Shown here: positions 1 to 9,433 of the stretch, piece after piece
Layout: each line of letters opens with the position of its first letter
Numbering within the stretch: position 1 is the first letter of the stretch
Source: Alkalimonas delamerensis
Lineage (GTDB): Bacteria > Pseudomonadota > Gammaproteobacteria > Enterobacterales > Alteromonadaceae
Direction of reading: 5' to 3'
Length of the DNA stretch: 64,000 bases
NCBI RefSeq assembly: GCF_030717955.1
Contig: NZ_JAUZVY010000002.1
Span: forward strand, 744,001-808,000
Program-made: the position numbers and the translations under genes
Notes under the pieces: model-generated
What the model saw: only the letters and a program-made list of their open reading frames with translations
What the model was told of the DNA's origin: nothing
Database searches by the model: none

Positions 1-1672
1 GCTCAATGATCTGCCCCTGCTCCATCACCAAAATTTGATCGGCATTTTCAATGGTGGACAAACGGTGCGCAATCACAATGTTGGTCCGCCCTTTCAACAG
101 CTCGTCCAGCGCCGCCTGAATTTTGCGCTCGGATTCGGTATCCAGGGCCGAGGTCGCCTCATCCAGAATCAAGATCGGCGCCTGACGCAACAGTGCTCGG
201 GCAATGGCGATCCGCTGGCGCTGGCCACCGCTCAGCGAGACGCCATTTTCGCCAATCATGGTGTTTAAACCATCCTTCATCTGGCTGGCAAACTCCATCA
301 CATGGGCTTTTTCTGCCACCTCCAGCAAACGAGCTTCAGGTACCGGCTCGGCCAAACCATACTGAATGTTGTTGGCAATGCTGTCGTTAAACAGCGTCAC
401 ATGCTGCGAGACGATGGCCATTTGCTGCCGTAACGAACTGAGGGTGCAGCTTTTAATCGAAATGTCATCCAGCGTAATACGACCTTTTTCAATTTCATAA
501 AAACGTGGCAGCAAGCTGGAGATGGTGGTCTTGCCACTGCCCGAGCGCCCGACCAGGGCCAATGTCTGGCCAGGCTGAACCTCAAAGGTCACATCTTTAA
601 GCACCTGCTTGTCTTCATGGCCCGGGTAGCTGAAGTCAACGTGATCAAAGCGAATGTGGCCATTGACCCGATGCAAGGTACGGCTGCCGGTGTCTTGCTC
701 CGTAGTCTGATCTAGAATTTTAAAGATGCTCTTGGCCGCAGCCAAACCACGTTGAAAATCACCATTGACAGTAGTCAGTTGCTTTAAAGGCCGTAACAAC
801 ATCACCATCGATGAAACGATCAGGGTAAACTTACCCGCCGTTAGACTCTCCAACATCGCCGGTTGACTGGCCAAAAAGATAACAAAAGCCAGTGCAAAAG
901 AAGCAATCAACTGCACCACGCCGGTACTCATCGCCTTGGCAGACTCCAGTTTGATATCCTGTTGCCGGGTGACGTTATTCACCTTGGCAAAACGCTCTTT
1001 CTCAATTTGCTGGCCCCCAAAAGAGAGGATGACCTTGTGGCCGTTGAGCATTTGCTCCGAACAGGTGGTCACCTGGCCCATCGCCGTCTGGATATGATTG
1101 CTGATTTTACGAAAGCGTTTCGAGACAAAGCCCACGATGATGGCAATCACAGGTGCTATCAACAAAAAGATCAGCGACAACTGCCAGCTGTGCCAGAACA
1201 TCAACGCAATCAAACCGGTTACAAAAGCGCCCTCGCGGATCAACACAATCAAGGCTTTCGAGGTGGCTTGCTTTAGTTGCTCAGTGTCGTAGGTAATTTT
1301 GGAGATCAGATCGCCAGTGGAGTGCTTGTCATGGTAGGACACCGGCAAACGCATCAGGTGCTCAAAAAGTTGTTGTCGCATGTCTTTGACAATGTTGGCA
1401 CCGACCCAGCTTAAGCAATAGGTCGCCATAAAATGAGAAGCGCCGCGAAATACAAACATAGCGACAATAAAGAGCGGTGCGTATTTCAAAAAATCCAGAT
1501 CTTTGCCTTCAATCCCCTCATCAATAAACGGCTGCAACATCGAAATAAAGCCCACATCCACCAGGGCGTAACCCACCATGCCCAGCAGCGCAAACACAAA
1601 ACCGATTCGGTAAGGCTTTAAGTAACCCAGCAAACGCCTGGAGGTTTTATTGGAAACATCACTGATATGCAA
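1..1672 (-). CDS. msbA: Lipid A export ATP-binding/permease MsbA (3' end outside window)
   Basis: ABC exporter half-transporter that flips lipid A-core across the inner membrane. The visible 557 residues hold the six-helix membrane domain and then the ATPase domain, with Walker A GRSGSGKT, signature LSGGQRQ, Walker B ILILDEATSALD and the H-loop IAHRLS. Only the last few dozen residues are missing at the window edge. I place the start at a TTG (1672-1670): there is no in-frame ATG before the first conserved residues, an in-frame stop lies just upstream, and AGGA sits 8 nt before the TTG, giving MHISDVSNKTSRR. It follows comEC by 32 nt, so the two are probably one transcript, as in many gammaproteobacteria. 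lpxK would be expected next, beyond the edge. Confidence 0.95.
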   Translation of the reverse strand, partial: MHISDVSNKTSRRLLGYLKPYRIGFVFALLGMVGYALVDVGFISMLQPFIDEGIEGKDLDFLKYAPLFIVAMFVFRGASHFMATYCLSWVGANIVKDMRQQLFEHLMRLPVSYHDKHSTGDLISKITYDTEQLKQATSKALIVLIREGAFVTGLIALMFWHSWQLSLIFLLIAPVIAIIVGFVSKRFRKISNHIQTAMGQVTTCSEQMLNGHKVILSFGGQQIEKERFAKVNNVTRQQDIKLESAKAMSTGVVQLIASFALAFVIFLASQPAMLESLTAGKFTLIVSSMVMLLRPLKQLTTVNGDFQRGLAAAKSIFKILDQTTEQDTGSRTLHRVNGHIRFDHVDFSYPGHEDKQVLKDVTFEVQPGQTLALVGRSGSGKTTISSLLPRFYEIEKGRITLDDISIKSCTLSSLRQQMAIVSQHVTLFNDSIANNIQYGLAEPVPEARLLEVAEKAHVMEFASQMKDGLNTMIGENGVSLSGGQRQRIAIARALLRQAPILILDEATSALDTESERKIQAALDELLKGRTNIVIAHRLSTIENADQILVMEQGQIIE

Positions 1673-1704
1673 ATTTCTAGTCCTGTAGTCTAGTTCTGTT
1701 TATT

Positions 1705-3936
1705 CTAGCGCCTAACCGCAGCGGGCACAGCCTTTGGCTGTACAGAATCCAGCCAATACGGCAGCCGGCGAGCGCGTTTGCTATATATTTGCACAGAATC
1801 AGGGGCCATGGCTATCTGAATCGTGCCCTGCTCTGCTGTGCTAAGATACGGGATCTGCAGCGCTTTCAATTGTGGAGGCGCGCTCATCACGTCTCCCCGG
1901 TTGCTCTGAACACTGATCACAGACAGCGGCTGAAGCTGCAACAAGGTATCCAACCGCATCGAGTTGGCGCTTCGGGTTGAGGTCAGCACCAGGTCGGCCC
2001 GCAGATCTGGGTAGTGCTGCAGCAGCGACCGCTCAGCACCAGCATCCAGTGCCGCCTTCACCAAAATACGCCAGCCTGCGGCCTTGAACCAAATAACACA
2101 AGGCGCAGCACCTCTGTCTTGCTCTGGCAACGCCAATACCACGAATCGGGCCGATAGCAGCTCCAGTGGAAACTGCTGACAACCCAGGCTTGGATGCGCT
2201 GTTGCAACATCGGTGATCAGCTGCACTTTAGGGTATTGCTGGCGTATCAAAGGCCAGTGCCCGAGCGCATCCACGCTATCCTCCGTCAGTAGCAAAGCAT
2301 GCAACTGCCGAATGCCTTGCTGCTGCAAATAAGGTAAGACCTGCTCAGCCGTTGCACTGCGGCTGCCTCTGGCATAGCCCGCATCAATCAGCAGGCCATC
2401 TTTGCCATGCTGCAGCAAAATAGCCCGCCCTGGCCCGACATCCAGCAGATGCAAGCGCCAACCCGAGGCTGGCGTAGCGGCCGCCAGCAACGGCAATGCT
2501 GTTAACACCGCCAATGCCACCATCAATCGATGTGGAACCAGCCACACCAGCATCAAACTGACGGCTGGCAGCAGCAATAACCACCAGGGCAGCTCCGGCA
2601 GACGCCACCAGGCCCAGACGCTATCCGCCGCCAGCTGAAGCCAGGCCAATAAAGGCCAGAACATGCGATCGACCCAGGGCCACAACAGCAGAGCCCAATC
2701 GGGTACTAGCCACTGCACAACAGCCGTTAGCAACAAAGCCGGTATTGCCAGCAAAGCGGCCCAAGGGACAAACAGCAGGTTGGAGAGCAAAGCCAGCCAG
2801 GAAAAGCCACCAAAAAATAACAAGGTGAATGGCACCATGGCCAGGGTAATAAAGGCATGAAAACCCAGTAACTGCCAAAGACGTGCCTTGATGTCAACAC
2901 CCGACGGCGGGCAGCGCCACAGGTAAAGGAAAATAAGCGCCACCGCCCCAACCGACAACCAAAAACCCACCGCCAATGCCCAGAGCGGCTGCAGCAACAA
3001 CAACACCGACACCAGCAGCAGCCAGAAACGGTGGTAACTGAAGCGCTGCCAATGCCAGCTGCACAGCACCAGCAAAGCCAGGCCAAGCAAGGCCCGCACC
3101 GTTGGAATGGCAAAGCCGGCCAAAGCGGCATACAGCACCGCCACTGCAAAAGCCAGCAATAAACGCAGGCGCAATTGCCAAACAGCAGAAGCCCCAAGCA
3201 GGCGCAGTGGCAACAACAAAGTGCAGCACCAACCAAACACCAGGCCAATGTGCAGACCAGAAATCGCCAGCAAATGCCCAAGCGCTGAATGCCGAAGCCC
3301 CTGCCACTGCTCCGCTGAAAACTGACGCTCTCCCAAGGTTAATGCCAATAATAAATGCTGGGATGCCAGCTCTGCGGTGGCATCAAAAAGTGCGCTAAAA
3401 GCCCGCTGACGAAGCGAGCTGTCGTTCCCCAGCAAAATTGCAGCTTGTGTGGTCTGAACCCGCCCCTGCGCCACCTGCCGTTGCACCAAGGCTTGCCGCT
3501 CTCTGGAAAAGCCGGCTCGTTCGCTCCGGTCCTCGATCGGAGCAACTTGCAAAGGCAAACGCCACTCTTGGCCTGCATGCAATGGCTGCGAGGGCTCAAA
3601 CCACTGCACCCGAATACGGTAACCGGCAGCAGCACCAGCGGTGAGCGTCAGTTCAAAGTGCATGCTTTGACCGTAGCTGCGGGGAATGGAGCTGATTTTT
3701 CCTTGCTGGTAATGGGTATCGGCCGTTAAAACGGCAACTACAGCCTGCTGGTGGCTCATCACAGCCCAGTGCCAGCTGATCAGGTAGAGCACCAGACCAA
3801 GGCAAAACCAGCAGCGTCGCCAGCTGAAAAATGCTACACTGACAACCAAGCCACAAAAGACAAAAAAAGGTGGAACTGCCGGTAAAAATAGCGACAATAT
3901 GCAACCGATCAGAATTCCCAGACCCAGAGCCACCAT
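1705..3936 (-). CDS. comEC: DNA internalization channel ComEC/Rec2
   Basis: Inner-membrane channel thought to carry transforming DNA into the cytoplasm. At 743 aa it has the usual full length: N-terminal helices, a soluble OB-like region, the competence domain with HLLAISGLHIG at residues 221-231, many membrane helices, and a C-terminal metallo-beta-lactamase-like domain beginning near LLDVGPG. In that last domain the usual SHxDxDHxG metal site is replaced by TEDSVDALG near residue 551, so nuclease or metal binding there is probably lost. The start lies only 25 bp from the divergent DUF2062 gene. It is probably co-transcribed with msbA downstream. Confidence 0.93.
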   Translation of the reverse strand: MVALGLGILIGCILSLFLPAVPPFFVFCGLVVSVAFFSWRRCWFCLGLVLYLISWHWAVMSHQQAVVAVLTADTHYQQGKISSIPRSYGQSMHFELTLTAGAAAGYRIRVQWFEPSQPLHAGQEWRLPLQVAPIEDRSERAGFSRERQALVQRQVAQGRVQTTQAAILLGNDSSLRQRAFSALFDATAELASQHLLLALTLGERQFSAEQWQGLRHSALGHLLAISGLHIGLVFGWCCTLLLPLRLLGASAVWQLRLRLLLAFAVAVLYAALAGFAIPTVRALLGLALLVLCSWHWQRFSYHRFWLLLVSVLLLLQPLWALAVGFWLSVGAVALIFLYLWRCPPSGVDIKARLWQLLGFHAFITLAMVPFTLLFFGGFSWLALLSNLLFVPWAALLAIPALLLTAVVQWLVPDWALLLWPWVDRMFWPLLAWLQLAADSVWAWWRLPELPWWLLLLPAVSLMLVWLVPHRLMVALAVLTALPLLAAATPASGWRLHLLDVGPGRAILLQHGKDGLLIDAGYARGSRSATAEQVLPYLQQQGIRQLHALLLTEDSVDALGHWPLIRQQYPKVQLITDVATAHPSLGCQQFPLELLSARFVVLALPEQDRGAAPCVIWFKAAGWRILVKAALDAGAERSLLQHYPDLRADLVLTSTRSANSMRLDTLLQLQPLSVISVQSNRGDVMSAPPQLKALQIPYLSTAEQGTIQIAMAPDSVQIYSKRARRLPYWLDSVQPKAVPAAVRR

Positions 3937-3937
3937 G

Positions 3938-3952
3938 TTTACTTTGAGTAAA
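3938..3952. promoter_or_regulatory. Short inverted repeat between divergent starts of comEC and the DUF2062 gene
   Basis: TTTACT and AGTAAA face each other around a 3-base centre in the 25-bp gap between two divergent start codons. The symmetry and position would suit an operator or a shared control site, but it could be chance. The gap is too small for two full promoters, so at least one must lie inside the opposite coding region. Confidence 0.25.
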
Positions 3953-3961
3953 TGAGTTGTA

Positions 3962-4486
3962 ATGCCAAAGAAGACTATTCGAAAATACCTGCCAAATCCA
4001 GAGGTAATTCGTCAAAATAAAACGCTGCAGGTTTTTGGCACCTTGCTGCACGATGCCAATTTATGGCATTTGAACCGCCGCTCGGCGCGCGGCGCTATTG
4101 CTATTGGCTTGTTCTGGGCCTGGATGCCAATGCCTTTTCAAATGGTGGCTTCCGCGGCTGTCGCCATTCCGATGCGGGTCAATTTACCGCTGGCTGTGGC
4201 TTGCGTCTGGCTGTCCAACCCGCTCACCATGCCGGTGATGTTTTATTTGTGTTATCTGGTGGGATCGGCGGTGCTGGCAGCACCATTGGAACCTTTTGCC
4301 TTTGAGGCCAGTCTGGAATGGCTGGTTGGCAGCATGGCCACCATCGGCAAACCTTTTTTACTGGGCTGTTTGCTGATGGGCACCACGGCCAGTGTGGTTG
4401 GCTACTTTCTGATTGACTGGCTCTGGGTGTTGTCGATACGACGACAGCAACGGGATCGCCGCAATGGCAATGGCTTTAAGTCCTAG
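3962..4486 (+). CDS. DUF2062 family inner-membrane protein
   Basis: 174 aa. The family (DUF2062) is recognised from the region RRSARGAIAIGLFWAWMPMP, followed by a Pro-containing segment with a SNPLTMP motif and two further hydrophobic spans near residues 90-110 and 135-160. The function is unknown. In many gammaproteobacteria it stands divergently beside comEC, as here. The C-terminus is basic (RRQQRDRR) and probably cytoplasmic. It converges on lolE with 11 nt between stop codons and no terminator hairpin visible between them. Confidence 0.85.
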   Translation: MPKKTIRKYLPNPEVIRQNKTLQVFGTLLHDANLWHLNRRSARGAIAIGLFWAWMPMPFQMVASAAVAIPMRVNLPLAVACVWLSNPLTMPVMFYLCYLVGSAVLAAPLEPFAFEASLEWLVGSMATIGKPFLLGCLLMGTTASVVGYFLIDWLWVLSIRRQQRDRRNGNGFKS

Positions 4487-4497
4487 CCGCTAACTTA

Positions 4498-5751
4498 CTA
4501 CTTTTGCCCCAGTACCCGGGCAGGCATCACCTTGCTGGCCCGCCAGGCCGGGTACAAGGTTGCCAACAGACTCAGGCTCAGCGCAATCAACACTGTCCAG
4601 ATCAGATCGCGCCATAAAAACAACGACGGCACAAAATCGATAAAGTAAATCGACGGGTCCAGAAAACTTTTACCGCTCACTTGAGACAGCAGGTAAAACA
4701 CCGTTTCGATGTGGCGGCTTAACAGCCAGCCCAGTAAAGCACCAACACTGGTACCAATCAGGCCATTTAACCAGCCCAACCACATAAAAGTACGGATCAC
4801 TGCGCCTGGTGCCAGCCCCATGGTTAGTAAGATGGCAATGTCTGACTCTTTTTCCCGCACCGCCATCACCAGGGTGGCCACAATGTTAAAGCAAGCAACG
4901 GCAATCACCAGCGCCAACACCAGATAAATGATGCTGCGCACCATCTGTATGTCCTGATACAAATGGCCCTGAGTTCGCATCCAATCCTGCAAATAGACAT
5001 AATCAAGCGACATACCACCCAGCTCCCGCGCCACCTGATGCGCTGCAAACACATCCTGCAACTGAAAAGCAAAACCTTGCACCGTATCTGCTGGCATCGC
5101 CAGCCAGTCGGCCAAAGCTGGCATCGCCACCCAGGCCTGCTGGTAATCAATCTGGCCACCGACCTGAATAATGGCCGATACCGTCAACACCACAGTCTGA
5201 CTGCGGGCCAAACGGCCGTCCGGGCTGAACTGCGGCAGCATCAGCTGCAACTGGTCACCCACGTCCAAGGCCAGTGCCTGTGCCAGACCCGCTCCTAAAA
5301 TAATGGCATCCGGTTGCAGACTATCCAGCTGTCCGGCTTGCAGATAACGGCTGAAATCGGTAATCCCCAGCTCAGCGGACAACACGATGCCTCGCACCGA
5401 TGCCCCTTTGACCAGCTGACCACTGCGCAAAATGCCATTGCTTTTAATGTAAGGCGCTGCTGCTGTCACCATTGGATGTTCGGCCATCTGCGCCAGACTT
5501 TCAGGCCAGTCGTGCAACTGCCCCTCCACCGAATGCAACTCAATATGAGGGATCACCGCCAACAACCGATCTTTTAGCGCCTGTTCAAAGCCATTCATTA
5601 CCGACAGCGCCAAAATCATCACCGCGACCCCTAAGCCAATGCCCAGGGTCGATGAGGCAGAAATAAAGCGAATAAAGGCATTGCTGTGGCGGGTATGGCG
5701 ATAACGACGCGCCAACTGCCAGGACAGCGATTCAGCCAGGCGCTCACGCAT
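4498..5751 (-). CDS. lolE: Lipoprotein-releasing system permease LolE
   Basis: Inner-membrane subunit of LolCDE, which extracts outer-membrane lipoproteins from the inner membrane and hands them to LolA. 417 aa, with one N-terminal helix (about 30-52), a large periplasmic domain and three C-terminal helices of the FtsX/MacB type. It is assigned as LolE rather than LolC by the segment IQMVRSI...VIAVACFNIVATLVMAV and by being the distal gene. The start overlaps the lolD stop by 8 nt, so translation is likely coupled. It is the last gene of lolC-lolD-lolE. Confidence 0.95.
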   Translation of the reverse strand: MRERLAESLSWQLARRYRHTRHSNAFIRFISASSTLGIGLGVAVMILALSVMNGFEQALKDRLLAVIPHIELHSVEGQLHDWPESLAQMAEHPMVTAAAPYIKSNGILRSGQLVKGASVRGIVLSAELGITDFSRYLQAGQLDSLQPDAIILGAGLAQALALDVGDQLQLMLPQFSPDGRLARSQTVVLTVSAIIQVGGQIDYQQAWVAMPALADWLAMPADTVQGFAFQLQDVFAAHQVARELGGMSLDYVYLQDWMRTQGHLYQDIQMVRSIIYLVLALVIAVACFNIVATLVMAVREKESDIAILLTMGLAPGAVIRTFMWLGWLNGLIGTSVGALLGWLLSRHIETVFYLLSQVSGKSFLDPSIYFIDFVPSLFLWRDLIWTVLIALSLSLLATLYPAWRASKVMPARVLGQK

Positions 5752-6430
5752 CGGACGACTCCAGCAGCCCGTCCTGCATCCGGTAAAAATGGTCGCATTT
5801 ACCGGCCAGCTCCGGATCGTGCGTCACAATGACAAAGCTGATGCCAAGCTGCTGATTGAGCTCTCGCAACAAGGCATAAATTGACTCGGCTGTCTGGTGG
5901 TCCAGGTTGCCGGTGGGTTCATCAGCCAGCACCAGGGCCGGTTGTGCCACCAAAGCGCGGGCAATGGCAACGCGCTGCCGCTCACCGCCACTGAGCTCAG
6001 CTGGCCGGTGCGACAACCGATGCGCCAGCCCCACCCGCTCCAACATGGCCCGTGCCGCTTGCTCTGCTTTGGCCACCCGCTCGCCACGGATCCGCAGCGG
6101 CATGGCGACATTTTCCAGCGCAGTAAAGTCCATCAACAAATGATGAAACTGATAAATAAAACCCAGCTGCTGATTCCGCAAACGAGCCTTGTCGCGCTCA
6201 GAAAGAGCAGCCAGGTCCTGCCCCAGCAGCAGCAACTGACCGCTGTCGGGTTGCTCCAATGTGCCCAATAAATGCAGCAAGGTGCTTTTTCCTGAGCCCG
6301 AGCTGCCCACAATGGCCACCATACTGCCGCTGTCCACTGCGATATCAACCCCATTGAGGACCGGCGTCCGGTGTGCCCCATCGCGAAATGCTTTGACCAG
6401 TTGCCGGCCTTCTATCACCTTATTCATCAC
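5744..6430 (-). CDS. lolD: Lipoprotein-releasing system ATP-binding protein LolD
   Basis: ATPase of the LolCDE complex, cytoplasmic face. 228 aa. Walker A GSSGSGKST is at residues 42-50, the signature is LSGGERQRVAIARAL, Walker B is LVLADEPTGNLD and the H-loop is VTHD, all intact. LLHLLGTLEQPDSG after Walker A is typical of LolD/MacB-type ATPases. It overlaps lolC by 11 nt and lolE by 8 nt, consistent with one coupled operon. Confidence 0.97.
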   Translation of the reverse strand: MMNKVIEGRQLVKAFRDGAHRTPVLNGVDIAVDSGSMVAIVGSSGSGKSTLLHLLGTLEQPDSGQLLLLGQDLAALSERDKARLRNQQLGFIYQFHHLLMDFTALENVAMPLRIRGERVAKAEQAARAMLERVGLAHRLSHRPAELSGGERQRVAIARALVAQPALVLADEPTGNLDHQTAESIYALLRELNQQLGISFVIVTHDPELAGKCDHFYRMQDGLLESSDA

Positions 6431-7625
6431 GTAAAACTTCCGCTGGTTGGATTTGTACCGCCCGCCAGGCCGGATAAAGCACGGCCAAAAATGTCAGCAA
6501 CAATGCGCTGCACACAATCAGCAGGATTTGAGAGGCCTCAATCACCACCGGCAGCTCAATGCCCCCGGCAATCTGCAGCCCCAGCAGCCCCAGCAAGGTA
6601 TTGATGGAACCGCTCAGCAACACCCCGACCAGAGCACCCAAAAGAGCGCCAATCACCCCATTGCTCATGCCCTGCACCGCAAAAATGGTAAAAAGCTGGT
6701 GATTTTGCATGCCCTGCGTTTTTAAAATGGCCACTTCGGCCTGCTTTTCCGTCACCATCATCACCAAAGCCGAAACAATGTTAAAGGCTGCCACCGCCAC
6801 AATCAGCAGCAACATCAACCACATCATGGCTTTTTCCATCGCCACCGCTGCAAACAACTTGCCATGGCTTTGGCGCCAATCCTGCACTTCAGTAAAAACA
6901 CCCTCAGACTGCAATCGCTCAGCCAATGCCGGTGCCGTAAAGGGATCGCGCAGCTGAATACGCCAGGCAGTATCCGCCGCCTGACTCGGCAACAGCCTTT
7001 GCAATTCATCCAGTTTCACCACCGCCAACACCTGATCAAGCTCCGAGCCGGTTTCCAAAATGCCCACCACCTGAAACAAGCGTTGCCGCGGCATCCAACC
7101 CAGCGGCGTGTAGCTGCCGCCTTGCGCCAGCGACAAGCGCAGTGAATCACCCAGGCCAACATCCAGCTCTTCAGCCAGCTGGCGGCCAAGCACAATGGGA
7201 AAACGTTGCTGCTGCAGCTGCTGCCACTGCCCCCGGATCAGACTTTGCGCCATAAACTCGGGCAACTGACTGGTATCCACCCCTTGCAACTGCACTGGCA
7301 TCAATTGCCGGGGCGATTGCACCAGGGCTTCGGCTTGTAGGAAAGGACTGATTTGCACAATGCTCGGATAGCGGGCGGTCAATTGTTGCTGCCACTGCGC
7401 GGTTTGCGGCTCGGCTGGTTGGACGATCAGGTGCGGCAAGACCCCTAAGATGCGTTTTTTCAGCTCGGCTTCAAAGCCATTCATCACCGAGCTGACCAAA
7501 GTAAGCGCCATCACGCCTAAAAAGATCCCGGCCATGGAAAACAACGTAATGAAGGATATAATGGCGTTTCCTTTGCGGCTTTGGCTGTAACGCAAACCGA
7601 TCCACAAACTGACTGGTAGCTGCAT
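6420..7625 (-). CDS. lolC: Lipoprotein-releasing system permease LolC
   Basis: First gene of the lolCDE operon. 401 aa with the LolC/LolE layout: helix near residues 25-47 ending in SSVMNGFE, a periplasmic domain, then three helices. The segment YTPLGWMPRQRLFQVVG and the later IVAVAAFNIVSALVMMVTEKQ match LolC, the subunit that docks LolA, better than LolE. The roughly 100-bp gap to the divergent PilZ gene presumably holds the operon promoter, but I could not choose a convincing -35/-10 pair. Confidence 0.95.
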   Translation of the reverse strand: MQLPVSLWIGLRYSQSRKGNAIISFITLFSMAGIFLGVMALTLVSSVMNGFEAELKKRILGVLPHLIVQPAEPQTAQWQQQLTARYPSIVQISPFLQAEALVQSPRQLMPVQLQGVDTSQLPEFMAQSLIRGQWQQLQQQRFPIVLGRQLAEELDVGLGDSLRLSLAQGGSYTPLGWMPRQRLFQVVGILETGSELDQVLAVVKLDELQRLLPSQAADTAWRIQLRDPFTAPALAERLQSEGVFTEVQDWRQSHGKLFAAVAMEKAMMWLMLLLIVAVAAFNIVSALVMMVTEKQAEVAILKTQGMQNHQLFTIFAVQGMSNGVIGALLGALVGVLLSGSINTLLGLLGLQIAGGIELPVVIEASQILLIVCSALLLTFLAVLYPAWRAVQIQPAEVLRDE

Positions 7626-7725
7626 AGGCGATTCGGATCTTCAGGACAAGGTCGTAGTAAAGTGGTAAAGTGAGCGACATAGTAGCAGACAAAACCGTGT
7701 TCAGCATCCAAAAACAGGCAACGGC

Positions 7726-8343
7726 ATGGAACCAGCGCAACTCAAGCGGCTAAAAGAAGATTTTGCCGATTACTTTCAAATCGAGCACAGCATTGCCATC
7801 AATGCACAGCCCTTCGCTGGCGATGGTGAGCAGCTGAGCGACGACGATTTCCTGCAACTGATGCCAGAGCCATTCCGGCTGGCCAGCGAGCAGGTGCAGC
7901 TTAACAGCGCCTCCATTCGTAACCTGTCCCGGTTGGGTGAGGCCGCTACCGAGCTCAGTCTTTATTTGCAGCAGTTGGCGAAAAAAGTCGATCTGATGAT
8001 GCATTACATTTTGCAGCAGCAAGACAGAGCCGAAGATCGCTACTACACCCACAGCTATGGCGGCTCAGGCCTGTGTTTGCTGAGCAAAACGCCTTTTGCC
8101 GTCGGCGACTGGCTGCAATTAAAAGTCTTTCTGGCCGAAGGCGAAGGTGCGGTTTTTTGTCTTGGCCAGGTGCTGGAGTGCCGGCAACAGAATGACGGTG
8201 CTGATGGCAGTGACAGCTGGCAATGCGATGTGGTATTTCGTCACATTCGCGAGCTGGATCAGGAGCTGATCGTCCGGGCCAGCCTGCATGAACAAACCCG
8301 GCAACTGAAATTGAAGAAACAGCTGCGCGATGCAGCCGACTAG
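7726..8343 (+). CDS. PilZ-domain protein (putative cyclic-di-GMP receptor)
   Basis: 205 aa. A helical N-terminal half (about 1-100) precedes a PilZ-like beta-barrel. RAEDR at residues 101-105 fits the RxxxR c-di-GMP arm. The second motif, usually D/NxSxxG, appears degenerate as SYGGSG (110-115). The position between lolC and mfd, beside agmatine deiminase, resembles that of a PilZ gene in Shewanella-type genomes. If it still binds c-di-GMP it could link the second messenger to surface functions; the target is unknown. The 18-nt gap to the next gene suggests co-transcription. Confidence 0.7.
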   Translation: MEPAQLKRLKEDFADYFQIEHSIAINAQPFAGDGEQLSDDDFLQLMPEPFRLASEQVQLNSASIRNLSRLGEAATELSLYLQQLAKKVDLMMHYILQQQDRAEDRYYTHSYGGSGLCLLSKTPFAVGDWLQLKVFLAEGEGAVFCLGQVLECRQQNDGADGSDSWQCDVVFRHIRELDQELIVRASLHEQTRQLKLKKQLRDAAD

Positions 8344-8361
8344 TTTATCGAAGGAATCAAG

Positions 8362-9411
8362 GTGTCAAACTACGCATTACCCAGTGAATGGACCCGACAA
8401 GATGCAGTGATGCTAACCTGGCCCCACTCGGCCACCGATTGGGCGCCGATGCTGGACGAGGTGGAACAAGTCTACCGTCAACTGGCAAAAGAAATTGCCA
8501 GCCGCGAGCAGCTGGTGGTGATCTGTCACGATGCCCGCATCAAAGCCCGGGTTCAGGCCATCGCCCAAGAGCTGCAATTGCCCGCCAAACAGCTGCACCT
8601 GGTCGAAGCCCCCTGCAACGATACCTGGGCCCGTGACCATGGCCCTATTACCGTCCTTGACGAAGAAGGCAGCCCTTGTCTGCTGGATTTCACTTTCACC
8701 GCCTGGGGCGATAAATTTGCCGCCAACCTTGATAACGACATCAACCAACAACTGTTTCAGGCAGATTGTATCGCCGACATTCCGAAAAAACGCATCGATT
8801 TGGTGCTGGAAGGCGGTGGCATCGAGTCCGATGGCAAAGGCAGCCTGCTGGTGACCAAAAAATGCCTGCTAAACCCCAACCGCAACCCCCAGCTGAACCA
8901 GCAGCAAATTGAGCAGCAACTTTGTCAGCACCTCGGCATGCAGCGAGTACTCTGGCTGGAGCATGGCTACCTGGCTGGCGACGACACCGATGCCCACATC
9001 GACACCTTGGTGCGCTTCGCTCCAAACGACACCCTGGTCTACGTCAGTTGCGACGACCCGGCCGATGAGCACTTCAATGAGCTGCAAGCCATGGCCCAGG
9101 AGCTGGCTGAACTGACCACGCTGGATGGCAGACCTTACCACCGTATCGCCCTGCCCTGGCCAGCCGCCAAGTTTGACGCCGAAGGCGAGCGCCTGCCAGC
9201 CAGCTACGCCAATTACCTGATCATCAATGGTGCCGTGCTGGTGCCCACTTACCACGACAGTCAGGACAGTGTGGCTTTGGCGCAAATTCAGCGGGCCTAC
9301 CCGGATCACCAGGTGGTTGGGGTGCATTGCCTGCCCTTGATCCATCAATACGGCAGTTTGCATTGCGTCAGCATGCAGCTCCCTGCCGGTGTGCTCAAAT
9401 CCAGCCTTTAA
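8362..9411 (+). CDS. aguA: Agmatine deiminase / peptidyl-arginine deiminase family protein
   Basis: Probably hydrolyses agmatine to N-carbamoylputrescine and ammonia, a step of putrescine formation from arginine. 349 aa, the usual length. Motifs of the guanidino-modifying fold are present: TWARDHGP, EGGGIESDG, the catalytic His in HIDTLVRF (His212) and the nucleophilic Cys335 in LHCVSMQLP. Translation starts at GTG (8362) with AAGGA 6 nt upstream. Neither aguB nor speA lies next to it. The family also contains peptidyl-arginine deiminases, but bacterial members of this size are generally agmatine deiminases. Confidence 0.88.
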   Translation: MSNYALPSEWTRQDAVMLTWPHSATDWAPMLDEVEQVYRQLAKEIASREQLVVICHDARIKARVQAIAQELQLPAKQLHLVEAPCNDTWARDHGPITVLDEEGSPCLLDFTFTAWGDKFAANLDNDINQQLFQADCIADIPKKRIDLVLEGGGIESDGKGSLLVTKKCLLNPNRNPQLNQQQIEQQLCQHLGMQRVLWLEHGYLAGDDTDAHIDTLVRFAPNDTLVYVSCDDPADEHFNELQAMAQELAELTTLDGRPYHRIALPWPAAKFDAEGERLPASYANYLIINGAVLVPTYHDSQDSVALAQIQRAYPDHQVVGVHCLPLIHQYGSLHCVSMQLPAGVLKSSL

Positions 9412-9433
9412 CCACCAACCCATTGCAGACTTC

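Noticed and set aside
9389..9433. Earlier start of mfd
   Set aside because: It lies inside the deiminase gene and the added residues are not Mfd-like; ATG 9434 gives the expected length.
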